From Tetracladium setigerum (lineage: Eukaryota; Ascomycota; Leotiomycetes; Helotiales): a stretch of 64,000 bases of DNA. Shown one piece after another: positions 54,527-64,000 of this stretch; the first letter of the stretch is position 1, and the number at the start of each line of letters is the position of its first letter. The stretch lies in contig PZJY01000013.1 in assembly GCA_031472005.1 (NCBI GenBank), forward strand, positions 992,001-1,056,000, in the 5' to 3' direction. Below the pieces are notes generated by a model that was given only the letters and a program-made list of their open reading frames with translations, ran no database searches and had not been told where the DNA came from. The position numbers and the translations under genes were made by a program.

Positions 54527-57478
54527 ATGGCGCCAAATTCAGATTGGAGGATACCTCTACGTAAGTTTCCAAGTCACCTCAGCACGCTCCTGCCCCACGC
54601 CTCTCCAACATTGCATGACAGATTCAACCTTACACAACCTAACTCGAAAACTATAGGATGCACTCCTTCTGAAGGACGTCGAAACGCTTCTTCCCATTTT
54701 TGTCGATTATTCCCTGCTGAGGCCCACAACCACATCAACACTCGAAAAGCGGCGGAGCCAGAGGTGCCGCCGAGCCTCTTCCAATCTGACGAGTTCGTCA
54801 CTCGACCTTCATTGCAAGATACAATCATAGAAGAATTAGAGAAAACAAGACGCGTAGCCTCGAACTCCTTGGGTGCGAGTTCTACACAACGAGAGCGTCC
54901 TGTAACCTTCGCGCAGGCCATCATGTCAACTCATCTTTTGAGCAACATTGAAGGAGGCGGTAGAAGCGACTGCGAAAAGAAGCGCGATGCGTCTATGATG
55001 GGCTCTAAAGCATCTGAATCAAAGGTAATCCTTAGATCGAAGAAGACAAAGAAGATTCAGAAGTGGTCTGTCTTGGACTTGTCTACTGTCGAAGATACTG
55101 GTGAGCCTGTGTCCAGCAGCCGCCGTGGCAATCGCGATCACTCTCCACAGACATCCGTAGTTGCCTCCACGACTGCTTCGCTGATTCTCTCTCCGTCTTT
55201 CCACGTTCCGATCCCACAGCCTCGTCTAACTACGAACTCCCCACCACCTCGATCACCTTCTCATTCACCTTCGGAATCACAACATCAGTCACCACCTCAA
55301 CCTCCATCACCACAACCTTCATCACCACTCCAGCTTCCCAATTTCGACGGCGAGATCAACGCATTACCTGCCAGCGTCTCAGAGAAGGAGGCAGTCGACT
55401 ACGACTCCTTTGTTCCTGCTGCCTCTGCACCAGAACCTGCTCCCTCGAAGCGGCAGATTCACGCGAGCCCTCCTTCTGTCTACTTGAACGACTCCAAAGA
55501 CCGCCTCATCGCTGGCCAAGACTTAAATCGAGACCGTGGTGATACCCAGGAAACAAAGACAAAGTTTGAGTCCGCCATGACGCATCTCCATCAATACATC
55601 ACCCCAGCTGCTAGCAGCCGTGTTGAGGATGCCTTCGATTCGATAACTTGGGATCCCGATCTTCCTCGAGCAACTGCTTCAGCAGACATGTCCCCGGAGA
55701 AGATTGAACCAAAGCCAAAGCCCGTCATCGCATACACGACCGTCGGCTCAGTTGTCAATCCTAATAATATCCCTCAATTCTCTGCTCCCAATCGAATTCA
55801 ACGCGAAGGTGTGGGTAGACGCCCTTTGCTGACAATGACGAACCGTCAATATGATGGCTTCCTTCAATCTCGTGGTTCTCTCACTCCTCTCGCCATGCAG
55901 AACTCTATGCAATACACTCAGCATCTTCAGCAGATTCCTCCAACGTTCGGTTCTCCACGAACTAGGTCCGTGACAGCTCCAAATCAACTTCCTCCAAGCA
56001 CCTTTGCCTTGACGGATCAAGAAAAGCAAGTGCTTGGAAAGCTCGATGCAGCCATACAACGAATCTCTCTCAACTCCTCGAACAGTGCAGTGTCGACTGC
56101 TTCATCTTACCCACCCTCGCTCTCTGCTAGCTCGGTGGCCACCACAAATCCATACCAACCAAGATTGCTTCTGGACGACGAGGATCTTAAGCGAGCTTAT
56201 GGTTCACAAGGAATGAAGCAAGGTTTGGAGAAGATGCAGACACTTCAACGACTAGCCAAATTCGAAAACCCAATGCAGGAGCACGCTCTCAGCCGACTTT
56301 CCGAGTTCTCTGTTCATGCCCAAGGTGCATTTATGGCCAACACGCGCGAATCAATGATGCGCGGCCGACAATCAAAAGCCGAGAGCATGAATCGAGGAGA
56401 TCTTAACTCAGGCTTCCGATTCCCACCACCTGGTCTTCCATCCTCTAGCACCACGAACCCGCTTTTCCGCCCTTACAGTTCGTCTGCATTCAGTAGTTCT
56501 GCTCCTCTTCGCCGTCCACCAGGATATCCACAACCCCTGACTGCAGGTCCTCCTGGCCAGCGACAAGCTAATCAGGCTTTCTTGTCTGCGAGAATTGCAA
56601 AGTCGACCATAGCTGCTGCTGAAACTTCCAGCAACTTCTTGTCGTTGACTCGTCAGTCTTCCTCCAGCTTCGCGTCTTATGCAAATTCGTCTTCAGGCTT
56701 CGAGACTGTCAGCTCTATGGGGGCTTTTAACCAAGCAGGTCCTGCTGTTGAGAATCCATTCGAAGATGCCTCTGTCCGCCCTCTCTCTGATCCATTCCGT
56801 CTCAGTGACTATGACAACAGCATGCAGTATCAACAAAAGTCCGATACTATCTATCATGATAGATTCGCAATCGCCCCCAAGGGAAGCAGTCCTCAAACCG
56901 ATCTCCTCGATACCCTTAAGGATGAAGACATGTCGAAGTACTATCCAAATGGCGCTCCAAGTGCTATTGGTGCCTATCGTCCCCTCTCAAAGGCGAAAGA
57001 GGCTGCTCTTCAGGTTGCCGCACAAGAAGGTTCTACCGCCCAGGATGTCGCTCGTGCAAGCGCAAGTGCGGAACTTAATGATTGGTTCTACCACGGTCAA
57101 GCACGTTACGCGATGACGGCTGAAGATGTTATTGTTGAGCTTGAGAGAGGTAGAAAGAGTTCACACGAACTTATTGGAGCACCAGGCGGTGTTCCTGTTA
57201 TTCGCAAGCTACTTACTCCTGAGGAGGTTGAAAATCAACCAATCACCGAGGCTGTCAAACCATTGGTTGATGGCATGTTCGGCACCTTCCTCTCCTATGC
57301 GGAGAACAGCGATGCATCTCGATCAAGATTCAGCAAATGGAGTAACACGGATCCAAATCTCTTTGATAACAGTGCTGAAGGCAACAAATCCTGCTTCGGC
57401 GAAGACTGGGGTCAGAATTGGAATCGCGAGAAGAAGAATAAGAAAGACAAGGACGAAGACGAGAGCAAGATCGCTTGA
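54527..57478 (+). CDS. Large uncharacterised Ser/Pro-rich fungal protein
   Basis: A 984-codon frame opens at ATG 54527 (MAPNSDWRIPLRKF) and ends at TGA 57476-57478, giving 983 aa; upstream of this ATG the frame stays open but has no earlier ATG. The N-terminal half is low-complexity, with a Pro/Ser/Gln stretch (SPSESQHQSPPQPPSPQPSS). The middle has a predicted helical block (LDDEDLKRAYGSQGMKQGLE). The C-terminal third looks more ordered, with AELNDWFYHGQARYAMTAED, LLTPEEVENQPITEAVKPLV and FSKWSNTDPNLFD, before a basic tail with KKNKKDKDEDESK. A GTAAGT at 54560 would give a 60-nt intron, but the join is out of phase, so I keep one exon. No catalytic domain is recognised; it may be an RNA- or translation-associated scaffold. 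This is a guess. Confidence 0.7.
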   Translation: MAPNSDWRIPLRKFPSHLSTLLPHASPTLHDRFNLTQPNSKTIGCTPSEGRRNASSHFCRLFPAEAHNHINTRKAAEPEVPPSLFQSDEFVTRPSLQDTIIEELEKTRRVASNSLGASSTQRERPVTFAQAIMSTHLLSNIEGGGRSDCEKKRDASMMGSKASESKVILRSKKTKKIQKWSVLDLSTVEDTGEPVSSSRRGNRDHSPQTSVVASTTASLILSPSFHVPIPQPRLTTNSPPPRSPSHSPSESQHQSPPQPPSPQPSSPLQLPNFDGEINALPASVSEKEAVDYDSFVPAASAPEPAPSKRQIHASPPSVYLNDSKDRLIAGQDLNRDRGDTQETKTKFESAMTHLHQYITPAASSRVEDAFDSITWDPDLPRATASADMSPEKIEPKPKPVIAYTTVGSVVNPNNIPQFSAPNRIQREGVGRRPLLTMTNRQYDGFLQSRGSLTPLAMQNSMQYTQHLQQIPPTFGSPRTRSVTAPNQLPPSTFALTDQEKQVLGKLDAAIQRISLNSSNSAVSTASSYPPSLSASSVATTNPYQPRLLLDDEDLKRAYGSQGMKQGLEKMQTLQRLAKFENPMQEHALSRLSEFSVHAQGAFMANTRESMMRGRQSKAESMNRGDLNSGFRFPPPGLPSSSTTNPLFRPYSSSAFSSSAPLRRPPGYPQPLTAGPPGQRQANQAFLSARIAKSTIAAAETSSNFLSLTRQSSSSFASYANSSSGFETVSSMGAFNQAGPAVENPFEDASVRPLSDPFRLSDYDNSMQYQQKSDTIYHDRFAIAPKGSSPQTDLLDTLKDEDMSKYYPNGAPSAIGAYRPLSKAKEAALQVAAQEGSTAQDVARASASAELNDWFYHGQARYAMTAEDVIVELERGRKSSHELIGAPGGVPVIRKLLTPEEVENQPITEAVKPLVDGMFGTFLSYAENSDASRSRFSKWSNTDPNLFDNSAEGNKSCFGEDWGQNWNREKKNKKDKDEDESKIA

Positions 57479-58868
57479 ATGATTTTTTCTTGTCGGCTTG
57501 AGTTTTATCATTATTTTATGCTGATTTCCAAGTCCTTTTCTTTTGCTTTGGTGTGTTTTGAAAATTGAGAGGCGCACTTTACTTTGCATACACGAGAACG
57601 ATGGCAATCTTTGAAGCGAAATGAGTGGGTTTTTTAATTACGACCTGCACTGAATAGATCATTGCTTAGACATAGTTTGGGTGGAAGTGGATGGATTGGC
57701 TTCGCATCATGCTAGAGGATGGATGAATCGCAAGTTGATTTGATGCTTTTTGCTTTCTTTTCTTTGTACATTACACGACATCGTTATTGCCCGGGATGAT
57801 TTACGATGGGATGAAATTAGATGACGACGTTAGAGAGCTTTGGCTTTGTTATGCCCTTGCTGTTTGTACAATAGATATTAATATTAAACAAAAATAGAGT
57901 TATAAAGAAAACGCATCGCAATCAGTCAGTGAAGCAAGGCGACTTGGGAATAACTTGACTTGGAGGTTTAAAATGAAGGGGATTAAGGACGTCAACAGAC
58001 GAAGTTGAAAAATTGGAGTTGGTGACAAGACCATTTCATTTAATAATAAACTTTTCATCATTTGCTTCTATTTTTCGTTGAATCCAAAGGTTTCTTTAGT
58101 ATCTTGAGGAGCTTGAGGTGGAGATGTTTTGAAGTGTTGGGGGTGATATGGTGGGGTTCTTGATCTTGGCTCAGGGTGGAGTGGAGGAGGTATTATATAA
58201 CGTCTAAAGATTGGGTGATAGCTGACGGCCCGGAGAGCCCCAAAAGAAGGGCAGCTTCTATGTAGAACATTGAATCTACTTTTATATCACTGATGAATAT
58301 TATCATCCCAAATTCCACGATTATACGATTTTAAATTTTCGTATATGCAGCCAAAATGTTCATTTTCAAATGGAACGGTGCCAACAGACGAAACCTGGGT
58401 ACTTATTTTATCTGGCCAGCAGACACCCTACGAACTCCAAGATTCTGCTGTTCTTTCTCCTATTAGTCTTATAGATTAACAGCGCCCTTCTTAGCCATTG
58501 AAACTGTGAGGGTTAACAGCGTCAGCAATTCTTAAGTTCAGGCTTGGCAGAAATCACGAAAGTGAAAACCCAGGGCTCCCACTCACTTTCCTTCGTTCGC
58601 ATGATTGCTCGGACTCACTTTTCGTCGGGTGACGAAATGGAGGGTTTTTAGGAAGAGTCAAGCTCCTTCTTGACCTTCTATCATCATCATATTCCTTTCC
58701 TGGAACGACACATCAATTTTGATTCTCTTACACGTTCGCCTCCGACTGAATCTACATTCCAGATCGACACTACAGCAAAGTTAAACACCCTTTCTCACCA
58801 GGTTGAAAGAACCAGCCTCTCCAATACAAGATACCTTCCAGAGAAAAAACTCGGTGAGGCCATCCAAG
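57479..58868. other. Intergenic 1.4 kb
   Basis: 3' flank of the large gene and promoter and leader of the MYND gene. CT-rich leader with CATCATCATAT near 58680. No separate gene. Confidence 0.5.
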
Positions 58869-60064
58869 ATGACTCACCACTGCGCCGTCTGCAACTCGGT
58901 CACCGATCTAGTTTGCTCACCCTGTAATTCAATCTGTTACTGTTCGAGCGACTGCCACAACATCGATCGCTTCACCCACAGACTCCTGTGTGGAAAGTTC
59001 AGAGAATTCTCCACCACCAAACGCCCCTCTGGAGCACATCTGGCTATTCTCATTCCCTGTGAGAGAGTCAATCCTGAACTCATCTGGGTTGGGCTTTACA
59101 AGGGAACTTTAATGCAAGTAGAGGCCGGTACATACCCTGGTGACTTCGTGTACACAAATTTGATGGGGGCAACGAATGTTCAATCTTCTACCGTCATCGA
59201 CAAAGACCCCGTTGGAGATTTCGATCTTGGTAGAGCGGTCATGATCTTTTGTAGAGAGGATGCGTTGTCCAATAGCGATGTTACGGACAACCTTTCCATC
59301 TCTAAGTTCACCCGGGGAAAGCAGGGAAAGGCCAGAAAGGGTGTACATGTCATCCTCCGCGACTATGGCAAAGCGGATATTGCACTTGCCAATCTGAGAG
59401 CGGTATGGGGTTACTTCAAAATTGACGGACTATCCGAGGATGAAAAGTCCGTAGCAAAACAAGACACAATCATAGCTGTGAAAATCAGTTGCGTTGGAGA
59501 TCAGAAATTCCTCGGGCGAGCAAGTATGTTCCAGTCGCTATCAAGCAGACACATCCAATTTTCCAAGAAGTCCTCAAACCCACAGATATCTCCTGCAACA
59601 TGTCGCTCCCAATTCTTGTTCGAAAGTGCCCAGTCGACCAAGCATGGCGCCATCAAACCCGAGAAGATTGCAGACCTGAGAATACATCCAACCGAACTGG
59701 TTTATTTCTCAACCTACAAGCCAAGGTACAAATTGACCAACCCTTTGGATATGTTGACAGCTCCGAATGGGACACAGATCTCGGTACAGTCCTTGTCGCC
59801 CGCTTAGACAAGAAGCCGATCACCACAAAGCAAGTCGAAGCCTTGGCAATCTACCACAGATTTGTGCTCATTGACTTGTTTGACGAGGGCGATGAGAGAG
59901 CGTTGAAAGCAGTGACTGAATCAGAAATCATCGAAGGCCGAAAGGAAATGATCCGAGTTCACATGAGTAAGGATAAGTTTGAGGAATTCTTTGAGAAGTT
60001 GAAGAAGGAGAGAATGGTGGATGATCCTTCGTGGGCTGAAGCGGAGTCTCCTTACTCAATCTAA
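58869..60064 (+). CDS. MYND zinc-finger protein (one frame change)
   Basis: The start is ATG 58869, which opens directly with the finger: MTHHCAVCNSVTDLVCSPCN followed by YCSSDCHNIDRFTHRLLC. This is the C-x2-C...C-x2-C...Y-C-x3-C...H-x3-C MYND pattern, a protein-protein interaction module. The remainder resembles uncharacterised fungal MYND proteins: LAILIPCERVNPELIWVGLY, NLMGATNVQSSTVIDKDPVG and a long helical C-terminus (DKFEEFFEKLKKERMVDDPS). At about 59505-59520 the frame must change once: FLG in frame one is continued by SKYVPVAIKQTHPIFQEVLK in another. One extra G in the GGG at 59514-59516 makes it continuous, giving 398 aa ending in TAA 60062-60064. No SET domain is present, so it is not an SMYD methyltransferase. 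Confidence 0.75.
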
Positions 60065-60700
60065 GCCGTTTTTTTTTCGGATTTATTGGTGCAAAAGTTT
60101 GGAGGGGGAGCTGACATTTGATGGCTGTTGATGTGGAATGGCAATAATTGAGTCAATTACTTGCTAGGTGGAACACAAATTTGATAACTGGTGGCATCCA
60201 GCCTCATTATAGAACGAACCAATTGCATGGACTTCCAAAAAAATCCCGATGTCATCGTTCATTATTTTCGAAGTGATATGTTCTTCAACTCTAAAATTCC
60301 AAAGTTTTAGTCCTGGATCAAGATCTTTCTGTGAGCATAGAATTTCTGATATTGCGTGGTATACCAAGAAAAAACTCTCCCAGAACGACTTGGGAAATTT
60401 GACTTGGACAGTCATTTTTGCCATTGAGAAAGCTCAAGAATTAACCAAGGATTATAGAATTTGAAATGATTCACAAGTAAATGCAGACCTGCCAAGTTTT
60501 TGATAAAATCTCGCGTTTCTATTGTAAGGATCCTCCAAATATCAAGATTATTTGCGGATCAAGAGTTTGAAGGTGAAGCCAATTCGCCATCCACTAAGGA
60601 GTAATGACAGATACCACTTTTCGCAACCACAGCCAGCGGGGAAGCCTTTGATGGCTTCAGATAAACCCCGTTTTCTCCCATCTCTCGGCCACAAATATTC
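60065..60700. other. Convergent 3' gap
   Basis: 0.6 kb between the MYND gene (plus) and the 2EXR gene (minus). Short frames without motifs only. Confidence 0.5.
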
Positions 60701-61652
60701 CTAGTTCTCCCTCAACCACTTCAATACCTCCTGCTCAAAGTTGATATCATCATCCGAAACTCGATAGATGATCTTAGGCTCGTCTTCTTTTCCTTCTCTG
60801 TGATTTCTCCAGCTGTTCGAACGATGTTCTTGTATGTCCATGACACATGCAACCGACTTTTGGCCCTTCTTCTGGTTCCGCGTGTGGAGCACAACGGTAC
60901 CAATGGCCTCAAAGGAGTGCATCACTCGCCATAGGCTGAATACTCTGGCACTATCATGAAATTCCACTGTATCATCGTCGGAAGGACAGAGGTCTCTGAG
61001 GTACACGGTCAGACATTGAACACGAGGCATGAAAGGTGGCATGGAATGACCCGGAGAAGTTGCGCACATGCAGTGCAAGGCAAGGCGAGATATTATCATC
61101 AGAGTATCGCTATCGTGATAGTAGAACGGGTGGTGAAAGTGATAACCGGAGAAGACCTTGTATTTTTGGGAGGCAACTGAACGGGCTTCCTGAAGTGAAC
61201 GTTAGCAGCTACATTCTGCCAGAACTTGGTGAATTCAGATCAACAGTGGGTTTTTTCTTACTGAATTGACGTGAAGCATCGAAATTGAAGCACCGTGGAT
61301 ATTGCAGCACGATTTGTTTCGATTCCTTATCTCATGATACTTGTCGAGGTTGAAAGGAAAGTTAAGATTCAGTTTGAACTTCTTCTTGTGGTAATTCTTG
61401 TCGGGATGGATCCGAATGACACGATTATCAGGCAGTGCGAACTTCCAAATTCTCAAACGTACCTCCTAGAAATTTAGTTTTAGTATGGCTTGCACTGACA
61501 ACATAAGGGATTTCATAGAAGTTCAGTCCTGGCTGACAAGCCTGACATACCGTTGGCAGGAGTGGGAAGCGTACAAAGAGTGCATTGTCATCTTCATCGC
61601 GTTGTTCACTCATGATCCCGGTATTATCTGCAATACTACCAGACGCCATCAT
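60701..61652 (-). CDS. 2EXR-domain protein
   Basis: Three exons (61652-61551, 61465-61262, 61189-60701) join in phase to 264 aa, with donors GTATGT and GTAAGA and acceptors TTTCTAG and CTTCAG. Across the first junction the protein reads VRFPLLPTEVRLRIWKFALP, the defining E-x-R-x-x-I-W signature of the fungal 2EXR family. The following region (VIRIHPDKNYHKKKF, LNFPFNLDKYHEIRNRNKSCC) and the last exon (SRLALHCMCATSPGHSMPPF, VQCLTVYLRDLCPS) fit the usual domain length of 200-250 residues. The family is very large in filamentous ascomycetes, mostly of unknown function and often present as lineage-specific copies. The splice pattern is intact and no stops are found. Confidence 0.85.
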
Positions 61653-62487
61653 GAAGCTTGTTTGTTATTGTTTGTGCTATCGACACTTTCGAAGATGTTG
61701 TGTCGATGGGGGAGATTCAAGAACTTTGGAGCCGGGAAGGAGAGAAATAGTGAGACTGCCGTGACCGAATTGGCACTAGCGTCAAAACGACGCTAGTCTC
61801 TCACCACATTTCACTTTTATTAGAAGTTTTCAAGTTGAAAGTAAACAAGTGATGCTAGAGTCGCTCTTTGTTTGTTCTACCGCCCTCATTGAATGGCTAA
61901 AGTCAACCAGATACAGTCCTGGGAAATCACTTCTGAAGATTAAGTTCATTTATCTCTCTCTTTCAATTGCAGTCCCATCTACAGCCATTCAAGCGCATAT
62001 CATATATTTTATACACCAAAAAGAACTATCTCCGCGAAACGCCAAATATGAGAGTGGTCTGCAAGCACACCGTAGGCCCTGGCACGAGGAATTGGAAATT
62101 GTTCATTTGATGACGCGTATAGAGCTGCCTACTCTGCAATCATCAATGCATGGAGACAAATACCCAGTGAATCTGTAGAGGAGGGGCGCTGGAGCGAAAG
62201 CCGGAGTGATCGATAGGAGGAGGCTCATAACTCCCGCAAAATAGGCCATATGCTAGTGGATGGCTGCAGCAAAACAATTTTCCAAGGGAAGGAAATTGGT
62301 TCCCTACATCATATCTAGTTTCAGTTCTAAAGAGTTGGTACTTTTAAAATGCCCATCTTTAGAAGGCAGATTAGAAGGTTTCAACACAAGATATTAGAAA
62401 GCCCGAGCTGCAAAACGACAACAAGAAAATAATTGATTGGGCAATGTTCATCCGCCACACATTCTGCAGATTTTAGAATCTTTTCTG
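61653..62487. other. Intergenic 0.8 kb
   Basis: Upstream of the 2EXR gene and downstream of the SMP-30 gene. A 108-codon plus-strand frame (61852-62178) has no motif and is not counted as a gene. Confidence 0.5.
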
Positions 62488-63653
62488 TTACAGCTTGTCC
62501 GAAGAATATGCGTCCTTCATATCTTTTCTTTCCTGTCGAATCCCAAGTTTACTCGACTCAATCAACCAAGGCAACTGCTCCAAAAACGCCTGAGCTGACT
62601 CAAGCCTACACATTGAGCAATGCCCCTTGACATGATTTCCCAATTTTACTCGCCATAACTTGTACTCATTCAAGATAAAAAGCTCTCCATTACGACCAAA
62701 GCAGAGGTTTGCAGCTCCTCCATCAACAAGAATCCTACCTAGCAGAACTCCTCCTGGAGACCAGATGTTCACTCCATCTCCGCATCCACTGTAGACATTT
62801 CCATTCACATCGCACTTGATACCATCTGGTGCTCCCTTATCGGCGAACGCAAACAGGCGTCGATTGATTAAGAAGGGCTGGCCTGAGTAGTGTGCGATGT
62901 CAAACGCATAACTGAGTCGCCAGTTTCATTAGCAACGAGTCAAGAAAGACGGGACAGAGATACTCACATTGAACTGGCCCTAGTGGGATTGCATGTACCA
63001 TCACCATGAATAAAGTCCGTATCAGTAACATAAACAATTCTCTCATCCGGACTGAAGCAAATCCCGTTACACCTCCCAAATCCATCAGCCACGGCCCTTA
63101 TACCTCCACCCTTCACGTCCCATCTGTAGACCTGATTAGGTAAGGTAGCTGCGGGTTTAATACCCTGCTCTGCTCCATAGATTGGGTCTGTGAACCAGAT
63201 AGAACCGTCGCTATGTACGACTACATCGTTGACTGAGTTGAAAGGTCGGCCGTGGAAGGAGGTCAACAAGAATCTAGAGTGGTATGGGGGACTGGTCTCC
63301 ATAAAAGCTAGCCCGGACGGGGTCTCCATATCACCCTGAGCGCAGAAGAGAACGCCATTTTCATAGTTGACACCGCCATTTGCCATCGGCACGTTGTCGG
63401 GGAAGATCTCTTCGCATTCTACCTTGCCGTTGTTCGTGGATAGATTGACCTTTGAGATTTGGATCTTCTTGGTGCCTCGCTTTGAGGGGTCTGGATATTG
63501 GTTGCTTGTTATGAAGAGGATGTTGTCTGATGGGATGAAAACGCCGGCTTCGTGAGCAAAAGGGTATTCGTTCTTTTCCAGAATCATTTCCAGACTTGGT
63601 GAATCGCCTAGAATTGTTTTGAAGGCCTCATCATGAATTGTGAACGTATCCAT
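62488..63653 (-). CDS. SMP-30/gluconolactonase-like beta-propeller protein (one frame change)
   Basis: Exon 1 (63653-62968) encodes 228 codons plus two bases from MDTFTIHDEAFKTILG. A GTGAGT intron of 55 bp leads to exon 2 (62912-62488). The fold is the six-bladed SMP-30/lactonase propeller: EYPFAHEAGVFIPSDNILFI (first metal-ligand region), ANGGVNYENGVLFCAQGD, NSVNDVVVHSDGSIWFTDPI (substrate/metal Asn-Asp motif) and GICFSPDERIVYVTDTD. Exon 2 starts IYAFDIAHYSG and must become QPFLINRRLFAFADKGAPDG; as written one extra C in the CCC at about 62880-62883 breaks the frame, and the rest (VDGGAANLCFGRNGELFILN) is then open to TAA. The activity would be hydrolysis of a sugar or other lactone; substrates in fungi are largely unknown. 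No signal peptide is seen. Confidence 0.8.
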
Positions 63654-64000
63654 GGTCGCTGCCGGTGCAGTCTTTGCTAGGGCACAATGGTATTTGCTTG
63701 TAGCCAGTCGTATGTTCTATCCGTTGCTATCTTCACCAGCTTTCACAAGTCCAGTCAGATTATTGCGAAATTATAGTTCCCAGCTACTCGACTCTCCACA
63801 ACGTGTGAACAATTCCTTTGTCCCCGCGTGATGAGTTGGAAAGCATGAGCCAGTTAGTGGGAAAACCTGGCTGGTTGTGGATCATCTAAAATGGTGGATA
63901 AAGTAGATGAGGCGTTCAGCTGGGTGGACGTCGTTGTGGACAGACAATACCGCACCGTACTGTACATCAGATCTTACATACAATAGACACATTTATCTGA
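63654..64000. other. Promoter region at right edge
   Basis: Upstream of the SMP-30-like gene. No further gene is recognised before the window ends. Confidence 0.5.

Noticed and set aside
54560..54621. Possible intron starting GTAAGT in the 983-aa gene
   Set aside because: Removing it puts the downstream frame out of phase and gives an early stop.
61852..62178. 108-codon plus-strand ORF
   Set aside because: No motif, no clear promoter, and it is probably chance open frame between two minus-strand genes.
1..64000. CRISPR array, bacterial operon or biosynthetic cluster
   Set aside because: No spaced direct repeats, no polyketide or peptide synthase gene, and gene structure is eukaryotic throughout.

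Overview
The window is nuclear DNA of a filamentous ascomycete (Pezizomycotina). The main signs are short GT-AG introns of about 50-170 nt with GTAAGT/GTATGT donors and CTAAC-like branch points, and fungal families such as SAT4-type membrane proteins, a SIT siderophore transporter, a 2EXR protein and a MYND protein. An AT-rich island full of gene relics carries TAG/TAA/TGA codons of the kind left by repeat-induced point mutation (RIP). A Leotiomycetes-like species is my guess, from general gene content only.

Layout. Positions 1-2516 hold the 3' part of a cysteine-rich gene with at least three Zn2Cys6-like clusters, broken by several frame changes. A 48-aa zinc-ribbon ORF and an aminoglycoside-phosphotransferase-like gene with one in-frame TAG follow. 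From about 4.0 to 15.8 kb is a relic island. In order it holds a kinase C-lobe, a BTB protein, a coiled-coil gene with four in-frame stops, AT-rich debris, a LIS1/nudF WD40 copy, a nearly full-length kinase relic (minus strand), an NLR-type alpha/beta-hydrolase exon set, a 127-bp TIR element (MITE) and a degenerate secreted preproprotein gene. A SAT4-family gene and an intron-containing tRNA-Asn close this part. About 5 kb (18.2-23.4 kb) has no recognisable gene.

From 23.4 kb on the DNA is ordinary euchromatin. It contains SCO1 (copper delivery to cytochrome oxidase), a conserved coiled-coil protein, a SIT/MirB-type siderophore transporter, a D-2-hydroxyacid (D-lactate type) dehydrogenase, two uncharacterised proteins, TAH18/NDOR1 diflavin reductase, a two-RRM RGG protein, a Gcs1-type ArfGAP, a 983-aa uncharacterised protein, a MYND-finger protein, a 2EXR protein and an SMP-30/gluconolactonase-like protein. 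These are independent genes rather than a biosynthetic cluster. TAH18 and the RRM gene are divergent. The siderophore transporter promoter carries a perfect ATCAGATAA (SreA-type GATA) site.

Several otherwise sound genes contain exactly one +1 or -1 frame change at or near a short G or C run (about 27.56, 42.84, 48.40, 59.51 and 62.88 kb, and repeatedly in 1-2.5 kb). This looks like base-level assembly error at homopolymers and should be settled before any of these genes is called a pseudogene. The in-frame stop codons of the AT-rich island are a different signal and look like real decay.
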